Shown piece by piece: positions 1 through 9,385 of a stretch of 64,000 bases of DNA. The stretch is from Bacteroidota bacterium (lineage in GTDB: Bacteria > Bacteroidota > Bacteroidia > Cytophagales > Cytophagaceae), in the NCBI GenBank assembly GCA_023391415.1, contig JAEWAY010000011.1, forward strand, positions 241,198 through 305,197, read 5' to 3'. The position numbers and the translations under genes were made by a program. Below the pieces are notes generated by a model. The model did no database searches. It saw only the letters and a program-made list of their open reading frames with translations, and was not told the DNA's origin. How positions within the stretch are numbered: position 1 is the first letter of the stretch; the number at the start of each line of letters is the position of its first letter.

Positions 1-158
1 ATGTCGAAGTTGCCGGACGCGGCTTCAAGGATAAGATAATGAATCTTATCAATGCGTTGCTGGTAAGTGTCGTTGTTCCGGGACTTGCTCATTATATGTA
101 TAATACTCTGCCTGATAAAAATGACAAACAGAACGCTATTTTAGTACATTTTTTTTGA
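1..158 (+). CDS. C-terminal end of an unidentified protein (partial)
   Basis: An open frame (third frame, first full codon at base 3) enters from the left edge and stops with TGA at 156-158, giving the last ~51 residues. The tail has a hydrophobic stretch (ALLVSVVVPGLAHYMY) and then a charged NDKQN segment. I do not recognise the family. It could be a short membrane-associated tail; the rest lies outside the window, so its reality is judged only from the open frame touching the edge. Confidence 0.35.
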   Translation, partial: VEVAGRGFKDKIMNLINALLVSVVVPGLAHYMYNTLPDKNDKQNAILVHFF

Positions 159-329
159 ATTAAGGTAAGTATGTGACAGTTTCGTCTAAAATTCCTCTGA
201 AAAGAAAATAGAAAACGGGAGGGATGGTTTAAAATCGCGGAGGTATGGCGGAAAGTTCTGCCCCGACCCAAACTTTGTAATTTGAGAATTGGTTATAGAG
301 ATATAATTCTAAGTGAACAAACATATAAT

Positions 330-557
330 ATGTCTGCTGTAAGGAGAATCGAGTACATTTGTAAAAAAAAGCCGACGGAGACTAAGCTGGCGGGCTTTGA
401 GGAGAAAAAAATATATAAGGGAAGGACTTTTAATAATCTTTTTGAGGTTTCTTCCGAATGGGCCAGTCAGAAGCCTACGTTTCTTCTGGAAAAGAAAGTG
501 TTTGACGAGTATTTTGAAATTATTAATCAGGAACAGTCGGTGACTGTCAAAAACTAA
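330..557 (+). CDS. Small hypothetical protein
   Basis: A 75-residue ORF from ATG 330; the frame could also start at TTG 282, giving 91 residues. It is rich in Lys, Glu and Phe, has no signal peptide or membrane segment, and I recognise no family. The best support is that its stop codon lies 5 bp before a perfect intrinsic terminator (562-589), so a transcript ends right after it. It sits alone between the left partial gene and guaA. The start codon is uncertain because no ribosome-binding site is visible, as is normal in this phylum. Confidence 0.45.
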   Translation: MSAVRRIEYICKKKPTETKLAGFEEKKIYKGRTFNNLFEVSSEWASQKPTFLLEKKVFDEYFEIINQEQSVTVKN

Positions 558-561
558 CAGG

Positions 562-589
562 ATCCGGATACCTCCGGATTTTTATTTTT
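562..589 (+). terminator. Intrinsic terminator after the small hypothetical gene
   Basis: Perfect 7-bp stem ATCCGGA/TCCGGAT with a TACC loop, followed by TTTTATTTTT. It lies directly after the stop codon at 557 and isolates guaA from upstream transcription. Confidence 0.8.
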
Positions 590-634
590 GTTAGCTCACC
601 ATTTTTTTATTTATCCAATTCAGCATAATATTTC

Positions 635-642
635 TATTTTTG
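635..642 (+). promoter_or_regulatory. Candidate Bacteroidota -7 element for guaA
   Basis: TATTTTTG matches the TAnnTTTG -7 consensus of Bacteroidota sigma factors. It ends 5 bp before the chosen guaA ATG, so the transcript would be nearly leaderless. No clear -33 TTG is visible at the right spacing, so this is only a candidate. Confidence 0.4.
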
Positions 643-647
643 TATCT

Positions 648-2177
648 ATGGCTGAAAAAATACTCATATTGGATTTCGGGTCTCAGTATACCCAGTTGAT
701 TGCAAGGAGAATAAGAGAATTAAACGTATATTGTGAAATTCATCCTTACAATAAGATTCCTGTCATTGACGATAACGTTAAAGGGGTCGTTTTGTCAGGG
801 AGTCCCTGTTCCGTGAGGGAAGAAAACGCGCCTGATGTCGATCTCGCCCTGTTCCGAGGCGTGATTCCTGTATTGGGTATTTGCTATGGAGCTCAGTTGA
901 TCGCTTTTAAGGAAGGCAATGAGGTCATGCCCTCCCGTATCCGGGAATATGGGCGCGCGCGACTTTCAGCGATTTCAGGTTTGGATAAGCTTATGGAAAA
1001 CGTATCTCTTCAGTCTCAGGTCTGGATGTCCCATGGTGATACCATTTCCGATTTATCCGAGCGGTTTGAAATAATCGCGAGTACGGACTCTGTGAAAGTA
1101 GCCGGATACAAGGTGAAGGCGGAGGAGACATACGGGATCCAGTTTCATCCTGAAGTTACTCATTCCGCGGAGGGTAAAGCGATTCTTCGCAATTTTGTGG
1201 TCCGAATCTGCGGTTGTGGCCAGGATTGGACACCGGATGTATTTGTCGATTCGACGGTAAGCATGTTGAAAAGCCAGCTCGGAAACGAGAAAGTGGTATT
1301 GGGGCTGAGCGGAGGTGTCGACTCGTCGGTCGCGGCGGTGCTTATTCATAAGGCGATCGGAGACCGATTGAGCTGTATTTTTGTTGATAATGGACTTCTG
1401 AGGAAGAACGAGTTTGAAGAAGTACTCGCTTCCTATAAAGATATGGGCTTGAACGTCGTCGGAGTCAATGCCAGTGAAAAGTTTTATACCGCGCTGAAGG
1501 GGCTTGCCGATCCTGAAGCCAAGAGAAAGGCGATTGGCAGAACTTTTATCGAAGTTTTTGACGAGGAAGCGCATAAGATAGAAGATGTGAAATGGCTGGC
1601 TCAAGGGACTATTTATCCTGATGTGATAGAGTCCGTGTCGGTGAAAGGACCTTCGGTAACCATCAAAAGTCATCATAATGTAGGTGGGTTGCCCGATTTT
1701 ATGAAACTTAAGATCGTAGAGCCGTTGAAGGCTTTGTTTAAGGATGAAGTAAGGGTGGTAGGCAAAACGTTGGAAATTAGCGATTCGATTCTGCAAAGAC
1801 ACCCTTTTCCGGGGCCCGGGCTCGCTATCCGGATTTTGGGAGACATTACCGTTTCCAAGGTCAGAATTTTGCAGGAAGTAGACGCTATATTTATCAATGG
1901 ACTTAAAAATAGTGGCTTGTACAACGAAGTGTGGCAGGCCGGAGCTATTTTATTGCCTATATACTCTGTTGGAGTGATGGGTGATGAACGAACTTATGAG
2001 CAGGTTGTAGCTTTGAGGGCGGTGACAAGTCTGGATGGGATGACAGCCGACTGGGCGCGTTTGCCTTATGACTTTCTGGCGGATATATCCAACGAGATTA
2101 TTAATAAGGTGAAAGGGGTGAATCGCGTGGTATATGACATAAGCTCCAAGCCACCCGCTACAATCGAATGGGAATAA
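648..2177 (+). CDS. guaA: GMP synthase (glutamine-hydrolysing)
   Basis: Converts XMP to GMP with ATP and glutamine, the last step of guanine nucleotide synthesis, in the cytosol. The N-terminal class I glutamine amidotransferase domain (about 1-190) shows the nucleophile in GICYG (Cys79) and the His-Glu pair in FHPEV (His167, Glu169). The ATP-pyrophosphatase domain carries SGGVDSS at 221-227, and the C-terminal dimerisation domain ends in the usual PPATIEWE. At 509 residues it is the normal family length. I start at ATG 648 (MAEKILILDFG) because the 20 extra residues of the longer frame are not protein-like. It is followed at 17 bp by a lipoprotein-like gene and then hemL. Confidence 0.97.
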   Translation: MAEKILILDFGSQYTQLIARRIRELNVYCEIHPYNKIPVIDDNVKGVVLSGSPCSVREENAPDVDLALFRGVIPVLGICYGAQLIAFKEGNEVMPSRIREYGRARLSAISGLDKLMENVSLQSQVWMSHGDTISDLSERFEIIASTDSVKVAGYKVKAEETYGIQFHPEVTHSAEGKAILRNFVVRICGCGQDWTPDVFVDSTVSMLKSQLGNEKVVLGLSGGVDSSVAAVLIHKAIGDRLSCIFVDNGLLRKNEFEEVLASYKDMGLNVVGVNASEKFYTALKGLADPEAKRKAIGRTFIEVFDEEAHKIEDVKWLAQGTIYPDVIESVSVKGPSVTIKSHHNVGGLPDFMKLKIVEPLKALFKDEVRVVGKTLEISDSILQRHPFPGPGLAIRILGDITVSKVRILQEVDAIFINGLKNSGLYNEVWQAGAILLPIYSVGVMGDERTYEQVVALRAVTSLDGMTADWARLPYDFLADISNEIINKVKGVNRVVYDISSKPPATIEWE

Positions 2178-2194
2178 GGAAAAAATAACAGGAA

Positions 2195-3958
2195 ATGAAG
2201 GTATTGTCTTCTATTTTATTCGCGTTTTTGGTCTTGTTGACTCAGGGAGTCTATAGCCAGGACAAGCAAACCAGGTATTTGACCGGTAAAGATTTTTATA
2301 AAAAGGGCAAATATCAGGCGGCGATGGAGGCCTTTAAACCTTTATTGTCCGAAAGCGAAGACAATCCGTTTCCCGAATACGCTTACTATTTTTACGCGTT
2401 GTCCGCTTATAAGGCGGAAAAATATGAAGACGCGAGGGTGATGGTGAAGCAGTTGATGTTGAAATATCCCGATTGGGACAAGAAAGACGAGGCGCGGTTT
2501 CTACTCGGGGCCATCCTGTTTGAACAGGGCAAATACAAAGACGCTCTGGAAGCTATGGCTCCCCTGGGGAAAGGCTTTGATAAAGACGGGGCGTTGCTGA
2601 AAAAGTATTATCTGGACAAAATGACTTCTGTGGAAAGCCTGAAATGGCTTTATCAGAATTATCCGAGAGATAAGGAGCTCGGATATACGCTCGCTTCCAA
2701 ACTTGCCAATATCGCGGAGGAAGGTCCTGATCGGATGCTGTACCACTATCTGATCGAAGAGTTTAAACTGGATAAGTCCAAATTGCAGCCTCCGCCTCCC
2801 GCGTCTGTCAAAAAACAGGAGTATAACGTAGCTGTATTGTTTCCATTCATGGTCAGCAGGCTGCCCGTTGAAAATGTGAATCGGGCCAATCAGTTTTTGC
2901 TGGATATGTATCAGGGGATGCGTGTAGCGGCCGACAGCCTCTCGTCCCTTGGTATTCGAGTCAATCTATACGCGTACGATACGGACAAGGATGTCGCCAA
3001 ATTTCGCCAGCTTCTGCAAGAGCCTGATCTGGCGAGAATGGATCTGATCGTGGGACCTGTATATCCCGCGCACCTGCCGCTTATCAACGAGTTTTCAAGA
3101 GAGCACGCGATACAGGTTGTTTGTCCTTTTACAGGCGATACTACTCAGATCAAAGGAAACCCCTTTACTTTTTTGTTTCAGTCGACCAACGACGCGCAGG
3201 CGAATGTCATCGCGGACTATAACCGGAGATGGAATAAGCCGGTAAAAAAACTTGTTGAGACGGGGAATAAGGGAAAACAGAAAGAGGTGGAAGTCTGGAA
3301 AAACAAAGTGCTGATTTTCCATGGAGAGTCTGAAAAGGACTCTTCTCTGGCTTATGAATACCAAAAAGCCTTGATGGCTTCGGACGCGGAAATTAATGAT
3401 ACCTTGTTCAGGCTGCACTTGATACGCGGGGTGACTCGGGAAACTATCGCCGAAATGAAACAGACGCTTACCGATTCCGCCCTGATGATAGGGGTGAACC
3501 ATATCGCCGTATTCGTCAATGACCAGGTAATCGCGGCCAACGTGATCAGTTCGTTGGAAATCAGGGGTTTTAATGTGCCTGTTTTCACTACGAGCGACTG
3601 GGTTGATTTTAATCTTATTACTATTGAGCAGTTTGAACGAAGAAACGTGCATTTTCTATACCCGGATTTTCTAGACTTTGACAAAGGAGGCGTGGTCGCC
3701 TTTCGAAAGAAATATATGGACGCGACGAAATTGTATCCGACGATCTTCGCCTTTCAAGGGAATGACCTCATGCACTTGTTTGGAAAAATGCTTCACAATT
3801 ATGGAACATATTTTGGAAAGAATCTGCGACAAGCCGGATTTATTCCAGGAAATACGCTGGTGGGATTTGATTACAGAATGGCTCAGAGTAACCAGTTTAT
3901 ACCTATTGTACGGTTTGTTGGCGGCAAGCTTGAAATGGTAAACAGAACTTCCAACTGA
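2195..3958 (+). CDS. Exported TPR plus periplasmic-binding-protein-like protein (LivK/LpoA type)
   Basis: 587 residues with a signal peptide (1-21, ending VYSQ). A TPR-like helical region (about 25-180) has repeating GKYxxAxxAF units. A Pro-rich linker (PPPPAS, about 200) leads into a type 1 periplasmic-binding fold (about 210-580) of the amino-acid ABC-transporter substrate-binding (Peripla_BP_6) class. There is no transporter nearby. The TPR plus binding-fold layout resembles LpoA, the outer-membrane activator of a penicillin-binding protein, more than a transport protein, but this is inference. It lies 17 bp after guaA and 2 bp before hemL, so all three probably share a transcript. Confidence 0.75.
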   Translation: MKVLSSILFAFLVLLTQGVYSQDKQTRYLTGKDFYKKGKYQAAMEAFKPLLSESEDNPFPEYAYYFYALSAYKAEKYEDARVMVKQLMLKYPDWDKKDEARFLLGAILFEQGKYKDALEAMAPLGKGFDKDGALLKKYYLDKMTSVESLKWLYQNYPRDKELGYTLASKLANIAEEGPDRMLYHYLIEEFKLDKSKLQPPPPASVKKQEYNVAVLFPFMVSRLPVENVNRANQFLLDMYQGMRVAADSLSSLGIRVNLYAYDTDKDVAKFRQLLQEPDLARMDLIVGPVYPAHLPLINEFSREHAIQVVCPFTGDTTQIKGNPFTFLFQSTNDAQANVIADYNRRWNKPVKKLVETGNKGKQKEVEVWKNKVLIFHGESEKDSSLAYEYQKALMASDAEINDTLFRLHLIRGVTRETIAEMKQTLTDSALMIGVNHIAVFVNDQVIAANVISSLEIRGFNVPVFTTSDWVDFNLITIEQFERRNVHFLYPDFLDFDKGGVVAFRKKYMDATKLYPTIFAFQGNDLMHLFGKMLHNYGTYFGKNLRQAGFIPGNTLVGFDYRMAQSNQFIPIVRFVGGKLEMVNRTSN

Positions 3959-3960
3959 TT

Positions 3961-5256
3961 ATGAATAAAATGAAAAGCGCGGCCTTGTTTGATCGGGCGA
4001 AAAAATCTATTCCGGGCGGGGTAAACTCTCCTGTACGGGCGTTTAAAGCGGTGGGTGGTGAACCTTTATTTATTAAATCCGCCCATGGTCCTTATCTCAT
4101 CGACGAGGACGATAATACCTATATCGAGCTGATCAATAGCTGGGGGCCGATGTTGCTTGGACACAATAATGAGCGAATCAGGGAGGCCGTGATCCAGGCC
4201 GCTGAACAATCATTGTCTTTCGGAGCGCCGACGCGCCTGGAAGTCGAGATGGCCGAATTGATTACAGAGATGGTGCCATCCATAGAAAAGGTGCGTATGG
4301 TAAACTCCGGCACGGAAGCCACTATGTCGGCGATTCGGGTAGCGAGAGGTTTTACGGGAAGAGACAAAATAATCAAGTTTTCAGGTTGCTATCACGGACA
4401 TGGCGATTCGTTTCTGATCGCGGCGGGTAGTGGGGCGATTACCCTGGGCGTGCCGGATAGTCCGGGTGTTACCAAAGGTGTAGCGGGAGACACGCTGACG
4501 GCTCCCTTCAATGACCTGGAGGCTACGCGCAGACTTGTCGAGGCCAATAAAGATCAGGTGGCGGCTATTATTGTTGAGCCGGTCGCCGGCAATATGGGCT
4601 GTGTGCCGCCAGCGGAGGGCTTTCTGCAAGGGTTGAGATCTCTTTGTACCAGCGAGGGCATTGTCCTGATTTTTGACGAGGTCATGACCGGGTTCAGAAT
4701 ATCGGAAGGCGGGGCTCAGCGATACTTTAATGTGCGGCCGGATATGACCACTCTGGGAAAAATTATCGGTGGAGGCATGCCGGTCGGAGCTTATGGTGGC
4801 AAAAAAGAGATTATGGATCGCGTATCTCCCAGCGGTCCGGTATATCAGGCGGGGACTTTGTCCGGCAATCCCGTCGCGATGGCGGCCGGTCTGGCCATGC
4901 TGCGCCAGATTAAGGGCGACGCCGCTTTGTACGAACGACTGGAGCGGACTACTTCCCTGATTGTGCAGGGTATCCGGGGACATCTCAAGGCTATAGGGCG
5001 CGATTATACGATCAATCATATCGGGTCTATGTTTACATTGTTTTTTACCGATGAGAAAGTATATGACTTTGAGTCCGCGAAAAAAAGTGATTTAGAGTTG
5101 TTCGGACGCTACTTCAGGGCGATGCTGAAAAGAGGGGTTTATCTGGCGCCTTCTCAGTTTGAGGCGCTTTTTATATCGGCCGCCATAAGTGAAGACCTCG
5201 CTCATCGGATTGTAGAAGCTTCCGGAGAAAGCCTAAGGGAGATATTGGAAAAGTAA
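3961..5256 (+). CDS. hemL: Glutamate-1-semialdehyde 2,1-aminomutase
   Basis: A PLP enzyme that turns glutamate-1-semialdehyde into 5-aminolevulinate, in the C5 route to haem. 431 residues, full length. The N-terminal SIPGGVNSPVRAF is the family signature, FDEVMTGFR (Asp239) contacts the PLP ring nitrogen, and the Schiff-base lysine is Lys267 in LGKIIGGGMP. The start follows the preceding stop by two bases, which suggests translational coupling. A nearby in-frame ATG (residue 4) is an alternative start. Confidence 0.97.
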   Translation: MNKMKSAALFDRAKKSIPGGVNSPVRAFKAVGGEPLFIKSAHGPYLIDEDDNTYIELINSWGPMLLGHNNERIREAVIQAAEQSLSFGAPTRLEVEMAELITEMVPSIEKVRMVNSGTEATMSAIRVARGFTGRDKIIKFSGCYHGHGDSFLIAAGSGAITLGVPDSPGVTKGVAGDTLTAPFNDLEATRRLVEANKDQVAAIIVEPVAGNMGCVPPAEGFLQGLRSLCTSEGIVLIFDEVMTGFRISEGGAQRYFNVRPDMTTLGKIIGGGMPVGAYGGKKEIMDRVSPSGPVYQAGTLSGNPVAMAAGLAMLRQIKGDAALYERLERTTSLIVQGIRGHLKAIGRDYTINHIGSMFTLFFTDEKVYDFESAKKSDLELFGRYFRAMLKRGVYLAPSQFEALFISAAISEDLAHRIVEASGESLREILEK

Positions 5257-5269
5257 AATAACTTAGATT

Positions 5270-6082
5270 ATGAAAATTGCCTTTATAGGGGGTGGCAATA
5301 TGGGCTCAACTTATGCCAGAGCCTTTGTCAGGAGCGGTGTGGTACAGAATGAAAATCTTCTGATCGTTGAAAAGAATGAGGAATGCCGCGAGCGTCTTGA
5401 AAAAGAGTCGATCGCTCTGCTCCATGATCAGATTGATGAGCGCTTGTCTGGTTATGACTTCGTGTTTCTGGCGGTAAAACCCCAGGATTTTCTCTCGATA
5501 GCGTCGCTTCTCAAAACTGTTTTGAAAAAGAAACAGGTGGTTATCTCCATTATGGCCGGTATAAAGATATCCTCTATGAAAGAGTTGCTGGATCATGAGA
5601 ATATAATCAGAGCCATGCCCAATACCCCCGCTCAACTGGGCTTTGGTATCACGGGTTTCGCGGCGGCCAAAGAAGTAGGTCAGTCTGTTATAAGCAAAGT
5701 CGATACGTTGCTGGAAACCACCGGGAAATCCATTTTTATGAAGAATGAGAAGATGATGGACGCTGTGACCGCGATCAGTGGAAGCGGCCCCGCGTATTTT
5801 TTCTATTTTGTAAAATATATGACTGAAGCCGGTATCGCGATGGGACTTGAGCCGCATGTCGCCACGATGTTGGTCAGACAGACGATGCTTGGATCCTTCC
5901 AGATGTTACATAACTCCAATACTACGCCGGATGACCTGATCGCTTCTGTTAAATCCAAAAGAGGCACAACGGAAGCCGCTTTGGATCATTTTGATCGTTC
6001 AGAGATCGGGAAAAACATCGTGGACGCGCTGAAAGCCGCTGAAAACCGGGCGAAAGAACTATCCGCGGAAGTCCTTAAATAA
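5270..6082 (+). CDS. proC: Pyrroline-5-carboxylate reductase
   Basis: NAD(P)H-dependent reduction of pyrroline-5-carboxylate to proline, the final step of proline synthesis. 270 residues. The N-terminal Rossmann motif is FIGGGNMG (residues 5-12). The C-terminal dimer domain has the family signature SGSGPAYFF near residues 170-180, and KSKRGTTEAAL near the end is also typical. It starts 13 bp after hemL and is probably in the same operon. No unusual feature. Confidence 0.96.
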   Translation: MKIAFIGGGNMGSTYARAFVRSGVVQNENLLIVEKNEECRERLEKESIALLHDQIDERLSGYDFVFLAVKPQDFLSIASLLKTVLKKKQVVISIMAGIKISSMKELLDHENIIRAMPNTPAQLGFGITGFAAAKEVGQSVISKVDTLLETTGKSIFMKNEKMMDAVTAISGSGPAYFFYFVKYMTEAGIAMGLEPHVATMLVRQTMLGSFQMLHNSNTTPDDLIASVKSKRGTTEAALDHFDRSEIGKNIVDALKAAENRAKELSAEVLK

Positions 6083-6136
6083 CATTTATACAAGCCAGGC
6101 GGTTCTCCTTTTGTAGTAGGAAGGAGGGACTGGAAG

Positions 6137-6637
6137 ATGAAAAAAATAGGGGTACTGCTTGGTATGCTTTTCGGAAGCGCCACATTCGCGGGCGCTCAGG
6201 AAATCCATTTTCTAAACTATTCAATTTGTAATCCGACCGGGTTGGATGATCTGCGAGAGACGAATGAATATGTGCAGGGAGGAGGTCATAACTTTTACCT
6301 GAGCTATTCGGTCAATGAGCAGCGCGGTAGTTTTTCTCCTTATGAGTTCGCTTATGGTACAGAGGAAAACCCCATTGTTATCGTAATTGATACGGTCGAT
6401 GGTGTTGAAAGGAAGATGTATTACAAGGAGCCGCTTGGAGAGCTGTACGCGGGGATCCGGCAGGAAAACATGTGGATCAGTAAGGGGTTGTGGTCCGAAG
6501 CCAGGAGCAGGGATAAACGACCTGACCTGCCATACGCTCGGGAAGCGTTTCAGTGTGTCATAGAGACGAGAAACAACGATCCTTATCATCCCGCCGAAAC
6601 CGCTCCATCGCCTATAAACACAGAAAAAAAGAACTAG
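6137..6637 (+). CDS. Secreted hypothetical protein
   Basis: 166 residues with a clear signal peptide (MKKIGVLLGMLFGSATFAGA, cleavage near residue 20), so exported. The mature part is polar and has no family I recognise. A purine-rich GGAAGGAGGG stretch ends 11 bp before the ATG and could act as an unusually strong ribosome-binding site for this phylum. The next gene codes for another small exported protein of similar style 24 bp downstream, so the two probably form a unit. Confidence 0.6.
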   Translation: MKKIGVLLGMLFGSATFAGAQEIHFLNYSICNPTGLDDLRETNEYVQGGGHNFYLSYSVNEQRGSFSPYEFAYGTEENPIVIVIDTVDGVERKMYYKEPLGELYAGIRQENMWISKGLWSEARSRDKRPDLPYAREAFQCVIETRNNDPYHPAETAPSPINTEKKN

Positions 6638-6661
6638 TAGTCAATTTAATTTCAAACGGAT

Positions 6662-7066
6662 ATGAGAAGTGGAGTAGTGTTAGTGATGTTGTTGCTTGTT
6701 TCTTCCCAGTGTTTTCAGCTTTTTGGGCAGGCTTATGACAAGTCTGGAAAAACGCAGTTGTCCGGTGAAGATATAACGGTGGAGATGTACGAAGGGCAGG
6801 ACCAGAAAAGGATCATCAATCGGGACTTCGCCATAATCGGAATGAATCTGGTCAATTCGGATGGGAGCGAGATGGGACCATTTTATATTACGGATAGTCA
6901 GGATGGATACGCTTACAATTATGAAGACTATCCGGACGCGGGTTTTGACCATCAGAAATACGCGGAGGCTGTAAGGGCGGGAGACTATCCTGTGGGAGAA
7001 GAGGAAAAAACTTGCAAAAAGGAAATAAAGCGTGAAAAAAAGAAAAATAAAAACACGCCTCTTTAA
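6662..7066 (+). CDS. Secreted hypothetical protein
   Basis: 134 residues. A signal peptide (about 1-23, ending LFGQA) is followed by an acidic, tyrosine-rich body and a strongly basic tail (KKEIKREKKKNKN). I know no family. It lies 24 bp after another exported protein and is followed by an intrinsic terminator at 7167-7206, which closes the plus-strand group that began with guaA or with the gene just before. Function unknown; both genes may act in the envelope. Confidence 0.55.
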   Translation: MRSGVVLVMLLLVSSQCFQLFGQAYDKSGKTQLSGEDITVEMYEGQDQKRIINRDFAIIGMNLVNSDGSEMGPFYITDSQDGYAYNYEDYPDAGFDHQKYAEAVRAGDYPVGEEEKTCKKEIKREKKKNKNTPL

Positions 7067-7166
7067 AACAATTAATCCTTTACGTGGTTACTAAGATAAG
7101 GTCGTTTAGGTATGCATATATAGATTTTAGGTTAATAGTTAAAAGTGGTTAATTAATGTTTGTTCC

Positions 7167-7206
7167 TTGGCTGCTTCTCATAAAAGAGGGCAGCCTTGTT
7201 TTTTAT
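7167..7206 (+). terminator. Intrinsic terminator between convergent units
   Basis: Stem GGCTGC..CTC (7169-7179) pairs with GAG.GCAGCC (7186-7195), loop ATAAAA, then TTGTTTTTT. It lies between the plus-strand secreted protein gene and the minus-strand gldC and points rightward. Confidence 0.7.
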
Positions 7207-7253
7207 GCAAGACCGCCCTTATTTATGGCTTTAACCGGACAAAATCGAATCGG

Positions 7254-7592
7254 CTATTGCTTTTTGCTCTCTTCTTCGATATGCTTCACCAGTCTTTTTA
7301 CAAGTTCTTTCATTTCCTTACCCATTATCTGATCGCCAGTGCTGGTGATAATAGTTTCGGAAAGTCCCGCGATGGTTTCAACAAAAAACATCTTCATTTC
7401 GTCGACCTGCATATCTTTTGTCCACAAGTCGATACGCATCGTGTTTTTTTGCCGGGTATCCCAGACAGACAGAGCTATGGCTTTGGTACTTTCTTTTTTG
7501 CCGGAGGGGTTGTCCGTCGCTTCCCATTGTATAGTTTCCGGTACATTTTGCTTGTCCAGCTCTACTGTAAATTTGATTTCGGATTGTCTCAC
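7254..7592 (-). CDS. gldC: Gliding motility protein GldC
   Basis: 112 residues, typical length. The N-terminal SEIKFTVELDKQNVPETIQW and the central MRIDLWTKDMQVDEMKMFF pattern are characteristic of GldC, a small protein required for efficient gliding in Flavobacterium and widespread in gliding Bacteroidota. It has no signal peptide. It lies 16 bp after the M48 protease gene and is the last gene of the minus-strand run that begins at ftsX. Its presence suggests, but does not prove, that the organism glides. Confidence 0.9.
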   Translation of the reverse strand: MRQSEIKFTVELDKQNVPETIQWEATDNPSGKKESTKAIALSVWDTRQKNTMRIDLWTKDMQVDEMKMFFVETIAGLSETIITSTGDQIMGKEMKELVKRLVKHIEEESKKQ

Positions 7593-7608
7593 GTTTGTTA
7601 TTCGTTGT

Positions 7609-8412
7609 TTAAGGTAGAGAGTTTATGACTGCTTGATATTCCGTGTCGCACACTTGTTGTGTGGAGCAACCTTCTTCTTGGGCTATTTTTTTTATGTTTT
7701 CCACACGGTTTTCAGAGCTGGGGTGGGTGCTTAGGAATTGAGGAATGTTCGCCGAATTGCCACTTGAGATGAGTTTCTCAAAAAAGCCCGCGGCCCCGTC
7801 AGCGCTTACTTGATTGACGTGACACAGGTATTTTACCGAGTATTTATCCGCGTCGTTTTCATCGTCGCGGCTAAATTTTAGCCCGAGGAGACTCTGACTT
7901 ACCTGGGAAATAGTGCCATTGCCCAGGATAATTCCCAATAAAGTACTTACACCATACTGTTTGGTAAGCTGATTGGTACTGTGGCGCTTATCCGAATGCG
8001 CCATTTCATGCCCCAAGACGCCCGCGAAGTGATCATCGCAGTCCAGGTATTTCATCAGACCGGTATATACAAATATATAGCCTCCTGGCGTAGCGAACGC
8101 GTTCAATGTGCTATCGTCGCGTATGATCGCGATTTTCCATTCGAACTCATTTTTGTAACGAATCGCTCCGGAGTTAAGAATTTGATTTTTTATGTTGTCT
8201 ATGTAATTGTATGCTTTCGGGTATTGTTCACGGCTTAATATGACATAGCCGGCGGAGTCCCTGAAATAAGTATCCATCTGTTTTCCCATCTTAATATCGT
8301 CTTCGATGGAAAAAATATTGATTGTCGTTTTTCCTTCATCATCCTTTTTACACGCGAGAAAGATAATGGGCATAGCCAGGATGCATAAAAAAAGGGAGAG
8401 TTGTTTTTTCAT
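7609..8412 (-). CDS. M48-family metalloprotease, lipoprotein
   Basis: 267 residues. It begins with a lipoprotein signal peptide (lipobox FLAC, Cys21), so it is probably membrane-anchored on the periplasmic side. The zinc site is HEMAH (135-139), with a likely third ligand Glu185 in ENDADKY, as in the Ste24/BepA type of M48 peptidase. The C-terminal FLSTHPSSENRV is the usual family tail. Homologues serve in outer-membrane protein quality control. It is followed closely by gldC and preceded by ribF at about 50 bp. Confidence 0.9.
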   Translation of the reverse strand: MKKQLSLFLCILAMPIIFLACKKDDEGKTTINIFSIEDDIKMGKQMDTYFRDSAGYVILSREQYPKAYNYIDNIKNQILNSGAIRYKNEFEWKIAIIRDDSTLNAFATPGGYIFVYTGLMKYLDCDDHFAGVLGHEMAHSDKRHSTNQLTKQYGVSTLLGIILGNGTISQVSQSLLGLKFSRDDENDADKYSVKYLCHVNQVSADGAAGFFEKLISSGNSANIPQFLSTHPSSENRVENIKKIAQEEGCSTQQVCDTEYQAVINSLP

Positions 8413-8461
8413 AGGTTTTATAAGCTGTATCTTTTACACAAAGTTAGTGAAAATGGTATTA

Positions 8462-9385
8462 TCATTTCAACAAATCCAGCGCGGATAGTTTGTCCTCGTT
8501 TAGCTGCGCCTTCAGGTCGTCGATCGAGTCGAATCGTTTTTCAGGACGCAGGTAGTGCCTGAAATAAATACGCAGATGATCGCCATATATTTTTTTATCG
8601 AAATCAAAAAGATGCGCTTCGATGACATGACTCAAGCCGCCCATGGTAGGCCTGTAGCCGATGTTCATCATGCCGGGATATCGTATTTTGTTCCATTCGG
8701 CTTCGATAGCGTAAACCCCGTCGCGGGGAATAAGCTTGAGTGACTCGTCTGGTTGGATGTTGGCTGTCGGAAAACCGAGTTCGCGGCCGATTTTTTCGCC
8801 ATGTACGACTATGCCTGTAATGAAATACGATCTGCCGAGCAGGGTTTGCACATTGTCCAGGTCTCCCAGTTGCAGAGATTTTCGGATATTGGTTGAACTA
8901 ATAGTGACATTTCTTACGTCTTCTCTAGGGATTTCCTCAACTTCGAATCCAAATCCGGAAGCGTTGTCTTTGAGAAACTCAAAGCTCCCTTCACGGTTCT
9001 TGCCAAAGCGATGGTCATAGCCTATAATCAGGTATTTAGTGCCGATCTTGTCGATGAGGATACTATGGATAAACTCAAGGGAACTCTGATTGGAAAAGTC
9101 TCTGGAAAAAGGTAATACAATAAGGTGATCAGGGTTTGATTCGCCGATTAGTTCGATTTTTTCGTCCAGACTTGTCAATAGGCTGGTAGGCTGATCCGGT
9201 TGCAATACGGCGCGTGGGTGTGGCCAAAATGTAATCACGACGGATTCGGAGCCGGTATCGCGGGCTTTTTCTACCAGACGAGTCAGAATTTTCTTATGAC
9301 CCAGATGCACTCCGTCAAATGTGCCGGAGGTGACTACCGCGTGTTTGAGTTTGGAGAAGTCGTCTATGGAGCGATATACTTTCAT
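8462..9385 (-). CDS. ribF: Bifunctional riboflavin kinase / FAD synthetase
   Basis: Phosphorylates riboflavin to FMN and adenylates FMN to FAD. 307 residues from ATG 9385 (MKVYRSIDDF). The nucleotidyltransferase domain has GTFDGVHLGHKKIL near residues 20-33. The C-terminal kinase domain has GRELGFPTANI and the GVYAIEA strand. The longer frame upstream lies wholly inside truB and is not real. Start and truB stop overlap by 4 bp (ATGA type), so they are translationally coupled. Part of the conserved Bacteroidota chain ftsX-DUF3098-uppP-truB-ribF. Confidence 0.95.
   Translation of the reverse strand: MKVYRSIDDFSKLKHAVVTSGTFDGVHLGHKKILTRLVEKARDTGSESVVITFWPHPRAVLQPDQPTSLLTSLDEKIELIGESNPDHLIVLPFSRDFSNQSSLEFIHSILIDKIGTKYLIIGYDHRFGKNREGSFEFLKDNASGFGFEVEEIPREDVRNVTISSTNIRKSLQLGDLDNVQTLLGRSYFITGIVVHGEKIGRELGFPTANIQPDESLKLIPRDGVYAIEAEWNKIRYPGMMNIGYRPTMGGLSHVIEAHLFDFDKKIYGDHLRIYFRHYLRPEKRFDSIDDLKAQLNEDKLSALDLLK

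Noticed and set aside
1053..1802. 249-codon minus-strand frame inside guaA
   Set aside because: It is a shadow of a clear GMP synthase gene and has no family pattern.
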